A stretch of 64,000 nt of DNA from positions 62,001 through 126,000 of the forward strand of contig QJNS01000190.1 of NCBI GenBank assembly GCA_004154925.1. The letters run 5' to 3'. Position 1 is the first letter of the stretch. The number at the start of each line of letters is the position of its first letter. The position numbers and the translations under genes were made by a program. The DNA is from Monosporascus cannonballus. Taxonomy: Eukaryota > Ascomycota > Sordariomycetes > Xylariales. Below the pieces are notes generated by a model. It had not been told where the DNA came from. It saw only the letters and a program-made list of their open reading frames with translations, and did no database searches. Positions 10,681 to 23,498 of the stretch are shown here, piece after piece.

Positions 10681-13600
10681 GATTCTTTACTAGTTCTTAG
10701 ATATTTTCGGAATTTAGATATTTTTTCCATTTGATTAAATATAAAGTAAGTCTGTTTTCTTTTTGTATATTAAGGATTTTTTCTATTTTGTATACCGTAT
10801 CATTTTTTACTTTTATATTATTTCGTTCCGTATAAACCTTAATAATATCTGTTGTTAATTTAAGTCGGAAAACGTAAAAAACTGGGTGAAGTTTAACTTT
10901 TGGTAAAAGTTTTAACCGATAATTGTTTTCCGAAATTTTCTTAATAATTTTGTATAGATTAATATATTTGAAATTAAGTTTTTTACTGTGTCTTTTAATG
11001 TAAATGTTTTTTTATAGCGAGGTAAATTATTTTTCCTTTTTAAAAGGTTGGTTTTTTTAACCGTTTCTTATTTTAATATTTGTTTATCTAGCTGCGTACG
11101 AATTTTAATTCTGTTTTTATTTTTTAGTGCAGTTGTTTAAGCTGTTTTAATATAAGTATTACTTTAACGTTAATTGGTTTATTATATGCATTTTTGTAAA
11201 TATCCGGTATAAACCTAAAATTCGCCTTTGTTGGAATTGTTTTAATGTTCTTATAATGACTGGTGTTATAGGTTAGCTAGGTAACAGGTAGCTTTTTAAC
11301 CCAGTTGTTTTGTTCGTAGTTGATGTAATATTGTAAATAAATTTCCAATATCTTATTTAAACGTTCCGTTTGTTTATTTGTTTAAGGTTTAAATATGTTG
11401 GATAATTTATCATTTCAGCCGATTTACGTTAAAAGGCTTTGTTAAAATTTTAAGATAAACATTATTTCTTTGTTTGAAATAATTTGGTATAATAATTCGT
11501 ATATATTAAAGATGTTTTTTTTAAAAAATATATGTTATTTGTTCGCTCTTGGTATTCTTTTAATATGGTAAAAAATAGGAAAATTTCGTGAATCGATCGA
11601 CAATTACGAAAATGCTATCGTAATATATTTCTGTTGCTAGATATTCGGATAAGGGAAATTTGATAATAAAATCCATAATAATCGAATTTTATGATTTTTT
11701 TGGGAAATTGATAGGGATTATAGTTTCCTATAAGGTTTATGTCGTTATATTTTAGTTTTATTGTAAAGGTTATATTATTTTCGTACTTTTTGAAATATTA
11801 TTTTTATTTTAGGAAAGTAATAAGTATGTTAAAGTCGTTTTAAAGTTTTGTAAATTCCGAAATGTTTATGTAATTGATGTTTATATATGTCGTGTATTCA
11901 GTTTTTCTGGCATTTTTCTGGAACCTATAGTTGGTTTATTTTTTTTGTTTTTTGGTAAATTGTTATTGTATTTTTTGATATTTTAATATATGTCGTATAA
12001 TATAGCCTGTATTGTCGCAAGGTTGTAAAGGAATAGATATGTAAGCGAGGTGATGACCGCGCAGTCGCGGACCATTCCAAGAAATAGGTGTATTGACAGA
12101 CTTCTATCTGGGTTGTATGTGTATTCGCCCGGGTATGGGATTTTGTAGTTGTCCCAAGCAGGTGGGTCGGCGACTGGTCGCCGACATTTAGCCGTACCTC
12201 CCGTGTTCTCTCATTTCCTTACAAATTTGTCGTAGGCGTAAGTATTTTTTTGGCGAAATATCGAAAACCGTATAGTTAATTTTAATTAATTTTTTTGAGG
12301 TTTGGTTACCTGCGTAAGGTATCCGTTTTGTTATTTTTTGAGTTTTTCCTGTTGATAATAACGAAGTCGAAGTTCGCCATCTTTTTTACGTATTATAATT
12401 GTTATTCCGTAAGTTTTCTGATCGTAGTAAATCGGTTAAAATTTTGATGATCCGTATAAATTTTAACTTGATGGAGATTTTTCTTAAGAAAGTGCCTAAA
12501 CTTTCGAAAAGTTATGATAATGACCATACATTCTTTATCTGGAATGGCGTAGTTGAACTTGGTTTTCTTTAATTTATATAAAAAAATATAATAGGATATA
12601 ATTTGCTTTAATTATTTTGTTATCCGATTATTGCGTTTAACGTATAATTCGAAGTATTGGTTTTTAGTTCGACGAGGCGTGCTGGATTGTATATGATTAA
12701 TATTGGTTTGTTAATAATTGCATTTTTGATTCTTTGGAATGATTTTTCCGTTTGTAGTATTTATTTGAATTTTTTTGATGAAATTGGTTAGGGGTATAGT
12801 AATTCTGCTAAAATTTTTGATAAACGTTTTGTAGTAATTACCAAATCCAAGGAATACTTGTACTTTTTTGACCGTAGTTAATATCTGTTATTTTGTAATT
12901 GCAGCGATTTTTTTAGAGTTTATTTTGATATATTCTGGAGTGATAATATGTTCTAGGTATTTTACTTTTTGCTTGTAGAATTGATATTTTTCTGCGTTAA
13001 TTAATAGTTTAACGTTTTTTAAAATTTGAAGAACTTTATAAACGTATTTTACGTATACTTTTTCCGTTTTTGAGTAAATGAAAATATTGTCGAGGTAATA
13101 TATAATAAAAACGTCGAGGTATTTTTGTAATAGATAATTTATTATTCGTTAAAAGGTAGTTAGTATGTTCGTAAGTTTTATTAGCGTAATTAAGTATTTA
13201 AATAATTTGTATTTTGTTCTAAAGATTATTTTTGACTTGTGTTTTTTTTAAATCCTAATAAGGTTGTATTTATTTTTAAAATCGAATATTGTAAATTATT
13301 TGGTTTTATGGAATCGGTTCTTTATTTTAGTAATTAATAGTAATAGCGTTCGATTTTTGACAGTTATGTCGTTTAGTTGACGATAGTTAACTATAAGTCG
13401 TAATTTGCTATTTTTTTAGGTACGAAAAATATAGAGTATTTTGCGGGTAACTTTAAGGGTCGAATTTATCCTTTTTGTAATTAATTTTCCAGATATTTCC
13501 TAAATATTCGTAATTCGTTTTTATTGAGGTTGTACATAAGGTAAAATTTCGTAAATAAACCTTTTTTTAAAACTATTTTATAATCTTATTCGCTATATTT

Positions 13601-13748
13601 TAGTAATTTTGTGTTAAGTTTCTTTTTAAAAAGCTGCTTATATTTGTAATATTATAATGGTATATAGGTTAGATCTTTTGATTTCGGGGGTTATTATTTT
13701 AGATCGTTCTTTAGTTGCTTAAATTTTGTTCGGATAGTAATAATGATA
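10620..13748 (-). pseudogene. G1 copy 1 pol relic (chromodomain, integrase, RNase H, RT)
   Basis: Minus-strand pol in the order, reading leftward from 13748: reverse transcriptase, RNase H, integrase, chromodomain. The RT active-site tetrad at 13086-13097 reads Tyr-Leu-Asp-Asn, so the second catalytic Asp is lost. Integrase core lies near 11390-11680 and aligns with the better-preserved copy at 27194-27487. A 200-bp insertion interrupts it at 12024. Stops are dense and mostly TAA/TAG. The copy is intermediate in damage between copy 2 (worse) and copy 4 (better). Confidence 0.65.
12024..12223 (-). mobile_element. 200-bp LTR-like insertion in G1 copy 1
   Basis: Starts TGTAAAGGAA and ends TTCCTTACA, so it has TG..CA ends and a short imperfect inverted terminal repeat. 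It interrupts a G1 stretch that is continuous in copies 2 and 4. It is GC-rich and not RIP-mutated, unlike its surroundings. Read in reverse, its GTCGCCGACCCACC segment resembles CTACCGACCCACTT in the 206-bp G4 LTR, so it may be a solo LTR of a G4 relative. The flanks AAGGT and AATTT agree at three of five positions only, so a target-site duplication is not proven. Confidence 0.55.
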
Positions 13749-14122
13749 TATAACGGCTAAGCGGTTTGACCAACTATTAAACCTTAGTCGTACGGTTTTA
13801 TGTTAACAGAAATATCGTAGAAGTCTGAGCAATGAATACAGTAACGTATTACGTTTCGTAATACAAAGGCTATCTTGGGTAACGAATTGTTATTATAAGC
13901 TAAAGCTATTTACATTATGGGAAATAACGAACGTATATATCCATTTTAGGTTAATTGAATTTATAATGGATTTTAACGTTATTACAAATCCAATATTACT
14001 GGATTCGATTGGTTCTATATGGATTCACTTAGATCTTAACGCCAAAAAAGATCCAAATTACGTAACCCTTTTATGTAGGTCCCGATCGTTTTCCGCAACC
14101 GGTTTTAAGTTAGGTCGTAATA
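13749..14122 (-). repeat. G1 LTR, left end of copy 2
   Basis: Begins TATAACGGCTAAGCGG (TGTAAC with one G-to-A) and ends CGTAATA before CGATCTCC. It shares the first ~200 bp with all G1 LTRs. Its distal half, containing several GGAT/ATCC words, is unlike the LTR at 20675. Confidence 0.7.
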
Positions 14123-14196
14123 CGATCTCCTTTTTTTAAAAAAAATCTTTGCCCTTAAAGATTTTTCTTTCCTGGTAAGTTCTTAATCCTTTTATA

Positions 14197-14800
14197 ATGG
14201 CGGATCGTATTACTAACTATAAGCTTCGCAATTGTCCTAATTAAAAAGAAGGCTTAAAGTTTTTGGCTGTTTATATTATTAAATTTGGTTTTAAAATAAT
14301 GCCGTATATTCCTTGCTTCGAAAATGGCGCCAAATGTTAAATAATAAAAGAAATTCGACATTATAATAAATATATTAAGAGTCGTTATCGCTATAATGGT
14401 TTTGGCGTCCCGATTAATTTCTTTCGTCGTAATAAGAAAAAAAAATCGTTTAAATCGTAAGGAAGCTGTTATTAAAAAAAGTTTTTTGCGTTTTTAGCAA
14501 AAGTTAAAAAAAAACTTGGTACCTAAATAACGTAATATCGATAAAACCATTAGTCGCCTTTTTCCATTTTGTTATTAGAAGAAATCTTTTTACGTTAAAG
14601 AAGTCAAAATTATTAATTGCGGATTTTAGTTAATGGATAAACTGGACGAGCATAAATGCGCGGAGGCCGAGGCCCCTTTACCCGTGCCGCCTATTAATCT
14701 TTTTGATTCGTTTATTTCTGAGGACCTTAATTAGGGGTTTTTCTTTAGTGAATTCGTTACTGCCGGTGAAAATTCTTTAGTAAACGCTGGGCGTTTATAA
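14197..14800 (+). pseudogene. opposite-strand accessory ORF of G1, copy 2
   Basis: Starts with an intact ATG at 14197, on the strand opposite pol. The six-cysteine cluster has spacing x2, x6, x8, x2, x6; four of the six Cys now read Tyr (start of the cluster near MPYIPCFENGAKC). A basic region with RRNKKKK follows and then a long charged segment. The last ~55 codons (from an ATG near 14633) are in another frame, and the span is 604 bp, so one frameshift is present. The end, NSLVNAGRL, matches the other copies. Other breaks are mostly TAA or TAG. Likely metal-binding by spacing; role unknown. Confidence 0.6.
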
Positions 14801-17800
14801 GATTTTTGGCGGATTCATAAGTATTTTCGAAATCCGGACATTTTTTTTATTTAATTAGATATTAAGTAAATCTGTTTTCTTTTTTCATTTTAAGGTTTTC
14901 TTCTATTTCGTATATATTTTTGTTTTTAATTTCCACGTTTTTTTGCTTTTTGCGAATTATAATGATATTACGTATTAATTCGAATAAAAAAAATTAAAAA
15001 ACTGGATGGAATTTAACCTTAGGTAAGAATTTTAGTTAGTAATTGTTTTCTGATATTTTCTTAGTAATTTTATATGGACCGATATACTTAAAGTCGAGGT
15101 TTTTTCTGGGTTTTTTTATCTGGATATTTTAATAACGAGAAGAACTATTTTTCCTTCTTAAAAAGTTAATCCTTTTAATTGTTTTTCGTTATAATATTTG
15201 CTTATTTGATTACGTACGAATTCTAATTTTATTTTTATTTCCTGATGTAATTATTTTATCTGTTTTATCGTAAGGATTATTTTAAGGTTAATAGATTTAT
15301 CGTATGTATTTTTGTAAACATTTGGTATAAAACCAAAATTTGCGTAAGCTAGGGTTATTTTAATACTTTCGTAATAATTGGTATTATATATTAATTAAAC
15401 AGTAGATAACTTTTTAACCTAATTATTTTGTTCGTAATTAATATAATATCGTAAATATGTTTTTAATATTTGGTTCAGCCGTTTTATCTGTTTATTTATC
15501 TAAGGTTTAAATGCGTTATATAGCTTATGATTTAAGCCGATTTATTATATAAAACTTTGCCAAAATTTTAAAGCGAACGTTGTTCTTTAATTTAAGATAA
15601 TTTCGTATAATATTCCGTATATATTAAAGACGTTTTTAAAGAAAATATATGTTATTTATTCTGTACTAATGTCCTTATAATAGGGTGAAAAATAGGAAAA
15701 TCTCGTAAATCAATCCACGATAACAAAAATATTATTATAATGTATTTTTGTCGCTAGGTTTTGGGATAAAGGAAGTTTGGTAATAAAGTTTATAATAATC
15801 GAATTTTACGGCCTTTTTGAAATCGGTAACGGTTGTAATTTTCCATAGAGTTTATGTCGTTATACCTTGGCCTTGTTACAAAAGTTATATTATCGTCGTA
15901 CTTTTTAAATTATTGTTTTTATTCTGGGAAAAAAATATGTGCGCCGGAATTGCTTTAAGGTTTTGTAAACCTCTGGATATCCGTATAATTAATACTTATG
16001 TATTTGTCGTACTAAGTTTATTCGATGTTTTTCTGAAACCTATAACTTTTTTAATTTTTTATATTTAGGTAAATTATTATTATATTTTTTGATCTTTTCG
16101 TATATATCGTATAGTATAGCCCGTATTGTCCTAATCTGTCGTAAACGTAGGTATTTTTCTAAAATAATGTCGAGAATTATATAATTAATTTTAACCAGTT
16201 TTTTCTCGAGATTCGGTCGTTTGCTTAAGGTATCTGTTTTACTATTTTCTAAGCCCTTTCTGTAAATAATAACGAAATAGAAATTCGCGATTTTTTTACG
16301 TATTATAATTATCGTTTTGTAAGTTCCCTAGTCGTAATAAAACGGGTAAGATTTTGATAATCCGTATAAACTTTAACCTGGTATAAACTTTCTTTTAGAA
16401 AATATCTGAATTTTCGAAACGTCATAATAATAGCCATAAATTCCTTATCTGGAATGCCGTAATTAAGCTGGGTTCCTTTTAACTTGTAAGAAAAGAATGC
16501 AATAAGATATAGTTTGCCTTAACTATTTCGTTACCCGATTACTACGTTTAACGCGTAATCCGAAACATCGGTTTTTAATTTAACGGGGCGTACTAAATCG
16601 TACATAATTAATATTAACTTGTTAATAATCGTATTTTTGATTTCCTAAAACGCTTTCTTTATTTCGGGCGTCCATATAAATTCTTTTTTTTTCTTAATAA
16701 GGTTGGTTAAAAGTATGGCAATTTTGCTAAAGTTTCAGATAAACTTTCTATAGGAGTTGGCGAATTTAAGGAATACCTATACCTTCTTAGCTTTCGTTAA
16801 CGTCTGCCATTTTGTAATTACAGCGATTTTCTTAGAGTTCATCCTAATATGTTCCGGAATAATAATATGTTTCAAATATTTTACTTCCTGCTTATGAAAC
16901 TGGCTTTTCTTTATATTAACTAACAGCTTTACGTTCTGTAAAGCTTAAAAAGTCTTATAAACGTATTTTGCATATATCTTTTCCGTCTTTAAATAAATAA
17001 GGATATTATTAAAATAATATATAACGAAAAAAAACGACATATTTTCGTAATATATAATTTACTATTTGCTAAAAAAATTACTAATACGTTCGTAAATTTT
17101 ATTAGCGTAATCAAGTTCTTAAATAATCCGCATTTCGTTTTAAAAGCTGTTTTTTATTGTTGTCCTTTTTTAATTTTAATAAAATTTTATCTATCCCTAA
17201 AATCGAATATTACAAACTATTAAACTTCGTAAAATTGATTTTTTATATTTATAATTAAAACTAATAATGTTCGATTTTTAATGGTAATATCGTTTATTTA
17301 GCGGTAATTAATTATAAATCGCAGTTTCCCATTTTTTTAAATACGAAAAATATAAAATATCTTGCTGGTAATTTCGAAAGTCGAATTTATCCTTTTTATA
17401 ACCGGTTTTTTAGATACTTTTTAAATGCTCGTAATTCGCTGCCGTTAAAATTATAAACATGGTAAAACTTCGTTAAAAAAAACTTTTTTTAGGATAGTTT
17501 CGTAATTTTATTCATTATATTCTAGTAATTCTATATCGAATTCCTTTTTAAAAAATTATTTATATCGTTAATATTATAATAGCACATTAATTAATTTTTT
17601 AACTTTTAAGGCTGCTGTTTTAAATCGTTATTTAGTTACCGTAATTTTATTCTGATAATGGTAACGATATGTCGTATTCTTTTTTAATGTCCGTTTCTTT
17701 TTTGTATTTTGTTTCTTTAAATAATAAGGTATTTATCGTATCTTTATGCTTGTACTTGTCGCCACTTTCGATCGAATATTAAGATTTTATATTTTTCTTT

Positions 17801-20640
17801 CGTTTGTTAATAATGGGTAAAACGAATTTTACCTAATTAATTTTTCCGTTAATTAAAACTTCATATTAGCGTATTCATGGTAATCCTAAGATCATATCGT
17901 AATTCCCAAATGGAACGATATCGAAATTAACCGTTTAATATCGTCCTTAAACAAAAATCTCGAAGTAATTAATTTCGCGTAAAATTTTCCCGTTATCGTA
18001 AACGAATTCCTAATTTTTCGCGTTCGTAACTATGTAAGGTTTTAACTTATATCTTTATAATAGTTTAAATTTATTAACGATATCCGGAATAATGTAATTT
18101 CCGCCTAACGTTTCGCAATCTATTATTACGTTATATTAATATGGTCGGATTCGTATTTTCAAAGTAATAAAATTATTAACGGCTTTTATCGTTGCGTTTA
18201 AAGCCCTTTTTTTAGGAATTTCTTTTAATTCTTTTAGGTTTTATTATTTTGCGGCTCTTTTACAGGTAACCTTTTTTAACTTTTTTTTAAGTTTGTCGAA
18301 CCTTATCTGTAATTCTTTATATAGCGCGTTAAGCTGCTGTATTTATCGTTCCTACCGGCGTATTATTTTTTCGAATCGTATTAATTATTCCTAATTTTAT
18401 TATAATTCCTTTTTCTACTGGATAAATTATTCCTTAATATGGTATATGGCTTCCTATTAAACCTTATCTTTTTCTTATTAAAAATTCGAATAAAAGGTTA
18501 AATTTCTTTTTTCAAGATTTATCGCTTATTAAAGTCTGTAATAAATACTAACTAAAAATGAAAATCCGTAATAACCTTTTAACAATATTTCTTTACGGTA
18601 CGCTGGATTAACTTTCTTTTCGTTTAGTAATTATATTATTTATAATAATAAAAAGGGTTTTCTTGCGGGCACCATTTTTCTTTAAGCTAATTTTCCGTTA
18701 CGGCCAGCGGAAAAAATTTATTTTCTAAGACTATCGATCGAAAATATCGATATTTTTATTCATCGTTCTTATTATTTCTCTTTTTGTTGTGAAAATCGAA
18801 TCCCTTATAATATATACGGGTAATTGTGCTATAAATATATCGTTTCCATTTTTCGTAATAAGAGCAGTTTTAACGTTAACAATGAATAACGTATTTTTTA
18901 CTATATTGGTTAAAGGTCCCAGAGTAAATTTTCTTTATCCAGCTCTAATATTCCTCTAGCTATCCTTTAAAGGCATTCTGTTATTCCTTAATTACTTATT
19001 AAGCCAAAATTGTAACGAACCTGTCATACATCCACCTGGAGGTATAAGCAGTATCCGAAAAGGGTCTTAATTTGCAAGTAACAATAGGGCGAGGAATAAT
19101 TCAATAATCTATTCGTTAAAAAGATTTAAAGACTCTTCCCTCAATTAGAGAACGATACAGTTGCCTCTTAATTAAGAGCTTAGGTTGATAACTAAGGAAC
19201 GAAACTAAGTAGGTGGCTATCTACATAAGAAACCTAAAGCTTTTATACCTCCTTCCATTCTACTGGTGTAACACTAATCTCTTGGATCTGTTAGATCACC
19301 CAGATCACAGTGATCTATGTAATCTAATAGATCAGTTAAATCACTCTAAGTCACGTAACTTAGAGTATGGAGCTTTCCCTCTTCTGCAGCCCTGGGGCCT
19401 CCAGAACGGGTCTACTCGGGGATCCGTAACAAAAATTCGGGTTTCTCGAATTCCTTGCTAAATTTGTCGTTACCGCGGTCTTACCAAATACTTAATTTAA
19501 ATTATATTAATATTTTTATCGTTTTTTGGTTATTTTTGAATTATTTTTTAATATAGGTTTTTAATTATTTTATTGTAATTTCTTGGGCGAAAAATACTTG
19601 TAAGCTTTATACCCTTTTTTTCGTAATTATAACACTTAATTTGGCTCCAGGCTTTATTATAAATGGCCTTAAGTTTTATAAGGCCTGGCTTAATACCATA
19701 AGAAATATTGCTACGCCGAAAAAAGTTAATATTAGTTATATATCGAAATTTGTTATTATTTTTTCCTTTAGTACTTTTAATATACCAAATATATTATTTC
19801 TCGTTAATTTTAACTGCCATAATAATATAATTTAATAAGTAATTAGGCCGATCGAACTTAAAAAGGTTTTTTATACTATTTTTTAGGTAATCAAAAAAAT
19901 TTAAACATTAATATTTTTTATTCCTAATTTGACTTAGATACTAGTTAAATAAACGTACTGCCATAACTAGATATTAGTCCTTTTTATAATAACTGCTAGA
20001 TTTATATTTGGGCTTTTATTTTTTCGTTTATTATTCCGAATACCTTTATTAATATTTATTCGAACTGCTTATAATTATTATAAATTTGTATAATTTCCGG
20101 ATTTTGTTTTGCCGGAAACAAAATAACATATTTTTTCATAACGGGCTTAAACCAAATAATTGCGTTTTCGGTAAATCGTTTAACCGCAAATTTCACGCAT
20201 ATAATAAACGTAATTAATTAAATAAGGAAATACCCAAAATATGTTCGGTATTAAATTAAAAACATTTATAATTTAATTAAAATTCCGTTAAAAGGTTTTG
20301 GCTTAAAAGATTTAAAGATTTTTTTTAAAGTTTTGGTAAGATTTAACTAAATAATCTGGCTTAATCGAAAAAACCTTTTTAATTTCGGAAGCTTTTTCTT
20401 ATTCTTTAATTTTCTTATAAGCAGCTTGGAAAAACATAATAAAATTATTCTTATCTTATTTAAATTAAAGGATACATTTGTTTATAATATCCAGTTATCG
20501 GAATACTTCTTTTCAAAAAACGCGAAACCGATCCTTTTTTTTTCTCAGATTTTATCCCGGTATTAAAATTCTTAAAAACTCGATAAATAGGCTATTCGTA
20601 TTATTTGCTAGTAAATATGATGTCGGCGATATTACTTAGA
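14780..20640 (-). pseudogene. G1 copy 2 gag-pol relic
   Basis: Reading leftward: gag (about 20640-18200), protease (to about 17600), RT (17500-16600), RNase H (16560-16170), integrase (core about 15480-15800) and chromodomain (14960-14800). The gag start aligned with the ATG at 56844 of copy 4 is ATA (20616-20618), so translation initiation is lost. The RT tetrad at 17005-17016 reads Tyr-Phe-Asn-Asn, both catalytic Asp lost. This is the most heavily mutated of the G1 copies. A solo LTR interrupts gag at 19011-19431. Confidence 0.65.
19011..19431 (-). mobile_element. solo G2 LTR with 5-bp target duplication
   Basis: A 421-bp sequence starting TGTAACGAACC and ending GGATCCGTAACA, the same length and ends as the two LTRs of the complete G2 element at 34749-42031. 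It is flanked on both sides by AAAAT (19006-19010 and 19432-19436), and the flanking G1 gag sequence joins up cleanly across it. It contains GATC words and a GCCCTGGGGCC segment. It is a typical product of LTR-LTR recombination after insertion. Confidence 0.9.
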
Positions 20641-20674
20641 ATTTAACGGTATTACTAAATACAAATTTGTATCG

Positions 20675-21059
20675 TATAACGGTTAAACGGTTTAATAAAT
20701 TATTAAACTTAAGTCGTACGGGTTTATATTAATAGGAATATCGTAAAAATTTAAGTAATAAATATAATAACGTATTACGTTTCGTAATACTAAAAGCGTT
20801 TTAGGAAACGAATGAATATTATAAATTAAAGTTATTTAAATTTATAGAAATAATAAACCGTTATATATTATTAATTTGTTAATTACGTACTTTTATTTAA
20901 TGTTTTCCTACTAAGCGATTGCTTTGTATTATTTAACTAAACAATAATTAGTTTTTTTTACTTAGTAGATCACCACTGAGCACCTAGTTACGTGATCTTG
21001 TTGTCCGTGCCACCCCGGTCCGACCGTTTCTTGGACCTAAGGCTGGTTGGGTTATGACA
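20675..21059 (-). repeat. G1 LTR, right end of copy 2
   Basis: Begins TATAACGGTTAAACGG directly after the gag leader and ends GGGTTATGACA. It is the 5' LTR of the minus-strand element. Its first ~250 bp are RIP-mutated, while the last ~110 bp (from about 20950) are GC-normal. The following bases (TTTAAATAGCC) are RT sequence of another G1 copy. Confidence 0.7.
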
Positions 21060-23498
21060 TTTAAATAGCCTGTATTTCGTCCTGAAAGCTGTTTTCCATT
21101 TGTGTTCTTTTTTAATTCTGATAAGGTTATATCCATTTTTAAGATAGAAGGCTGTGAACTATTTGGCTCCATGGAATCGGTTTTTTATTTCAGTAATTAA
21201 AGGTAATCGTATTCGGTTTTTAACGGTGATGTCGTTTAATTCGCAATAGTTAACTATAAGTCGTAATTTGCTATTTTTTTGGCACGAAAAACATAGGATA
21301 TTTTGCGGGTAATTTCGAGGGTCGAATTTATCTTTTTTATAACCAATTTTCTAAATATTCTTTAAATATTTGCAATTTATTTCCGTTAAAGTTGTAAATG
21401 GAATAGAATTTCGTAAATAAACTTTTTTTAAAAACTATCTTATAATTTTATTCGTTCCGTTTTAATAATTTCGTATTAAGTCTTTTTTTGAAAAGCTGTG
21501 TGTATTTGTGATATTATGGTAATATATTAATTAAATCGTTTAACATTTGGAGGTATTGTTTTAAATCGTTATTTAATTACTTAAAATTTGGTTTGATGAT
21601 AATAACGATACGTTGTATTTTTGTTTAATGCTTATTCTTTTTTTTGTATCTTGTTTTTTTTCGGTAGTAAGGTGTTTTTCGTATTTTTATATCTGTACTT
21701 GTTGCCATTTTTGATTAAGTATTGAGATTTTAATTTTTCTTTTTTTTTCTTTATCGACGGAGTATAAAGCGAACTTTATCTAGCTAGTTCCTTTATGGAC
21801 TAAGGCCTTGTACTGGTGTATTTATAGTTTTTTTAAGATTATATTGTAATTTTTAATGAAACGATATCGAAATTATCTGTTTAATATCGTCCTTAAATAA
21901 AAATTTCGAGGTGATTAATTTTGCGTAAGATTTTTCCGTTACCGTAAATAAATTCCTAACTTTCGATATTTATAATTGTTTAAAGTTTTAACTTATATTT
22001 CTATGGTAACCTAAGTTTATTGATTATATTTGGTGTAATGTAATTCCCGCCTAGAGTTCCGTTGTTCATTATTGCGGTATACCAGCACGTTTTAATTTGT
22101 ATTTTTAAAGTAATAAGGTTATTAACGATTTTTATTATCGCGTTTAAGGCTCTTTTTGAAAGTTTTTTTTTTACTTTTTTAAGTCTTGTCGTTCTGCGGC
22201 TTTTTTACAGGCAATCTTTTTTTTAAATTGCTTTTCGAATTTGTTAAGTCGTTTTTGTATCCGCGTATATAACGCGTTAAACTGTTACATTTCTCGTTTT
22301 TGTCGTCGAATAGGTTTTTTAAATTATATTAGATATTTTTAATTTTATTATATCTTTTTACTTTATTTAGTAAACTGTTTTCTAATATAATATATAACAT
22401 CTTATTAAGTTTTTTATGATTTATTGTTTCTTAAATAAAGTTTTTAAGTAAACTGTCGAATTTTTTCTTTAAAAGCTTGTTTTTTTAAGGTCGGTTATGA
22501 AAGCTAATTAAAAGTAAAGGTCCGTAATGGCCTTCTGATAATGCTTTTTTACGGTATATTAGATTAACTTCTTTTTTGTCTGGTAGTTATACCATTTATA
22601 ATAGCAAAAAGGGTTTTTCTGCAGGCATTATTTTCCTTTTCGCCAGCTTTATAAAGCGGCTTATCATCGATATCATCTTATAATATAATGGTCCGAAAAT
22701 GTTAGTACCATTACTTATCGTTTTTGTTTTTTCGCGTTTAGTTGGGGAAATCCAATCCTTTTTGATACATACCCATAATTCGCTGATAAATTACTTTCTT
22801 CCATTTATTATGAAAGTGGCATTGCTGCCGTTTGCAATAGATAGCGTGCATTTTGCCGTGTTGCCCTGGCGTCCCAGGACAGACATCCTCTATCCACTCC
22901 TGATGTTCCTTCAACTATTCCTTCATGGCGTGTTATTGTCTTCCTGGCGCCTTCTGGGCTAGTTTCTTGGCTTTTCGCATTCCTTGTTGGATTTCTCGCC
23001 ATGGTGGGCCTGGTGCGTACTTGGCCTAGATCATGTTGATGGCCTGGCCGTCGTTCTTCTGGTTTTCTTTAGGCTGTCCTTCGGGGACTGGTTTCCATTT
23101 ATCTTGTCGTGGCTTCTTGGGTGTTTTGCACTTGTAGGCCTTGTGTCCTATCTTACCGCAGTTGAAGTACTGGATTTGGTTCCAATCTTTCCTCTGAACC
23201 GTTCCCAGATCTATAGGTCCTGGTGCTGTACCATACGAAGTATTGTTGTGTCGGGGGGCACTGGTATTGGTGCGGGGCTTGTTATTATATTTATTTTTGG
23301 TATTTCTGGTACGCCAGGCATACTGTCTGTTATCGATCTTGACGGCCATGGCGATGTAATCTAACAAGTATTCGGGCCGGTCCAGCTTGAAAAAGTTTCT
23401 TTTAAACATTTTTCTTTAAGCCATCGAAGAACTTGGCCATTAATGCCTTTTGTTCCTAGTTCAGCTTAAAAGCTATCTGGATAAGTATGCTGCCGTAG
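21060..23498 (-). mobile_element. G1 copy 3 fragment (RT, protease, gag)
   Basis: A piece of a minus-strand G1 internal region, beginning inside RT at the edge of the LTR at 21059 and ending in the N-terminal half of gag where the LTR of copy 4 starts (23499). It aligns with 17110-20590 of copy 2 and 54300-56190 of copy 4. Its gag part (22700-23490) is GC-rich and only lightly mutated, while its protease part is more damaged. Confidence 0.7.
23026..23409 (-). pseudogene. G1 copy 3 gag fragment with zinc knuckle
   Basis: A 127-codon open stretch on the minus strand with a basic, Asn- and Pro-rich segment followed by a nucleocapsid-type zinc knuckle at 23128-23169. The knuckle reads YFNCGKIGHKAYKC; the first position of the Cys-x2-Cys-x4-His-x4-Cys pattern is Tyr (TAC), one transition from Cys. 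Downstream it is Lys/Pro/Gln-rich. In intact elements this domain binds element RNA during packaging. It is the best-preserved gag segment of G1 in the window. Confidence 0.8.

Larger units (their letters stand above)
9616..13748 (-). mobile_element. G1 gypsy chromovirus copy 1, 5' end missing
   Basis: A minus-strand Ty3/gypsy element retaining its 3' LTR, an opposite-strand accessory frame, chromodomain, integrase, RNase H and reverse transcriptase, and stopping in the protease region at 13748. There the LTR of copy 2 begins. The missing protease-gag-5' LTR part is not found with a matching junction anywhere in the window. Copies 1, 2 and 4 align along their whole shared length, which fixes element order and strand. 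Confidence 0.75.
13749..21059 (-). mobile_element. G1 gypsy chromovirus copy 2
   Basis: Has a G1 LTR at both ends (13749-14122 and 20675-21059) and an uninterrupted internal region in the order accessory frame, chromodomain, integrase, RNase H, RT, protease, gag, apart from a solo G2 LTR in gag. The two LTRs share the common 5' block but differ strongly in their second halves. The flanks (TGATA on the left, TTTAA on the right) do not match. I infer that this is a recombinant between two G1 copies and not one simple insertion. Confidence 0.65.

Noticed and set aside
19213..19461. Plus-strand open frame of 82 codons
   Set aside because: It lies within the solo G2 LTR and runs into G1 gag; LTR sequence is not expected to code.
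22699..23364. Plus-strand open frames of 87 and 126 codons
   Set aside because: They lie opposite the well-preserved G1 gag with its zinc knuckle, so they are shadows of it.
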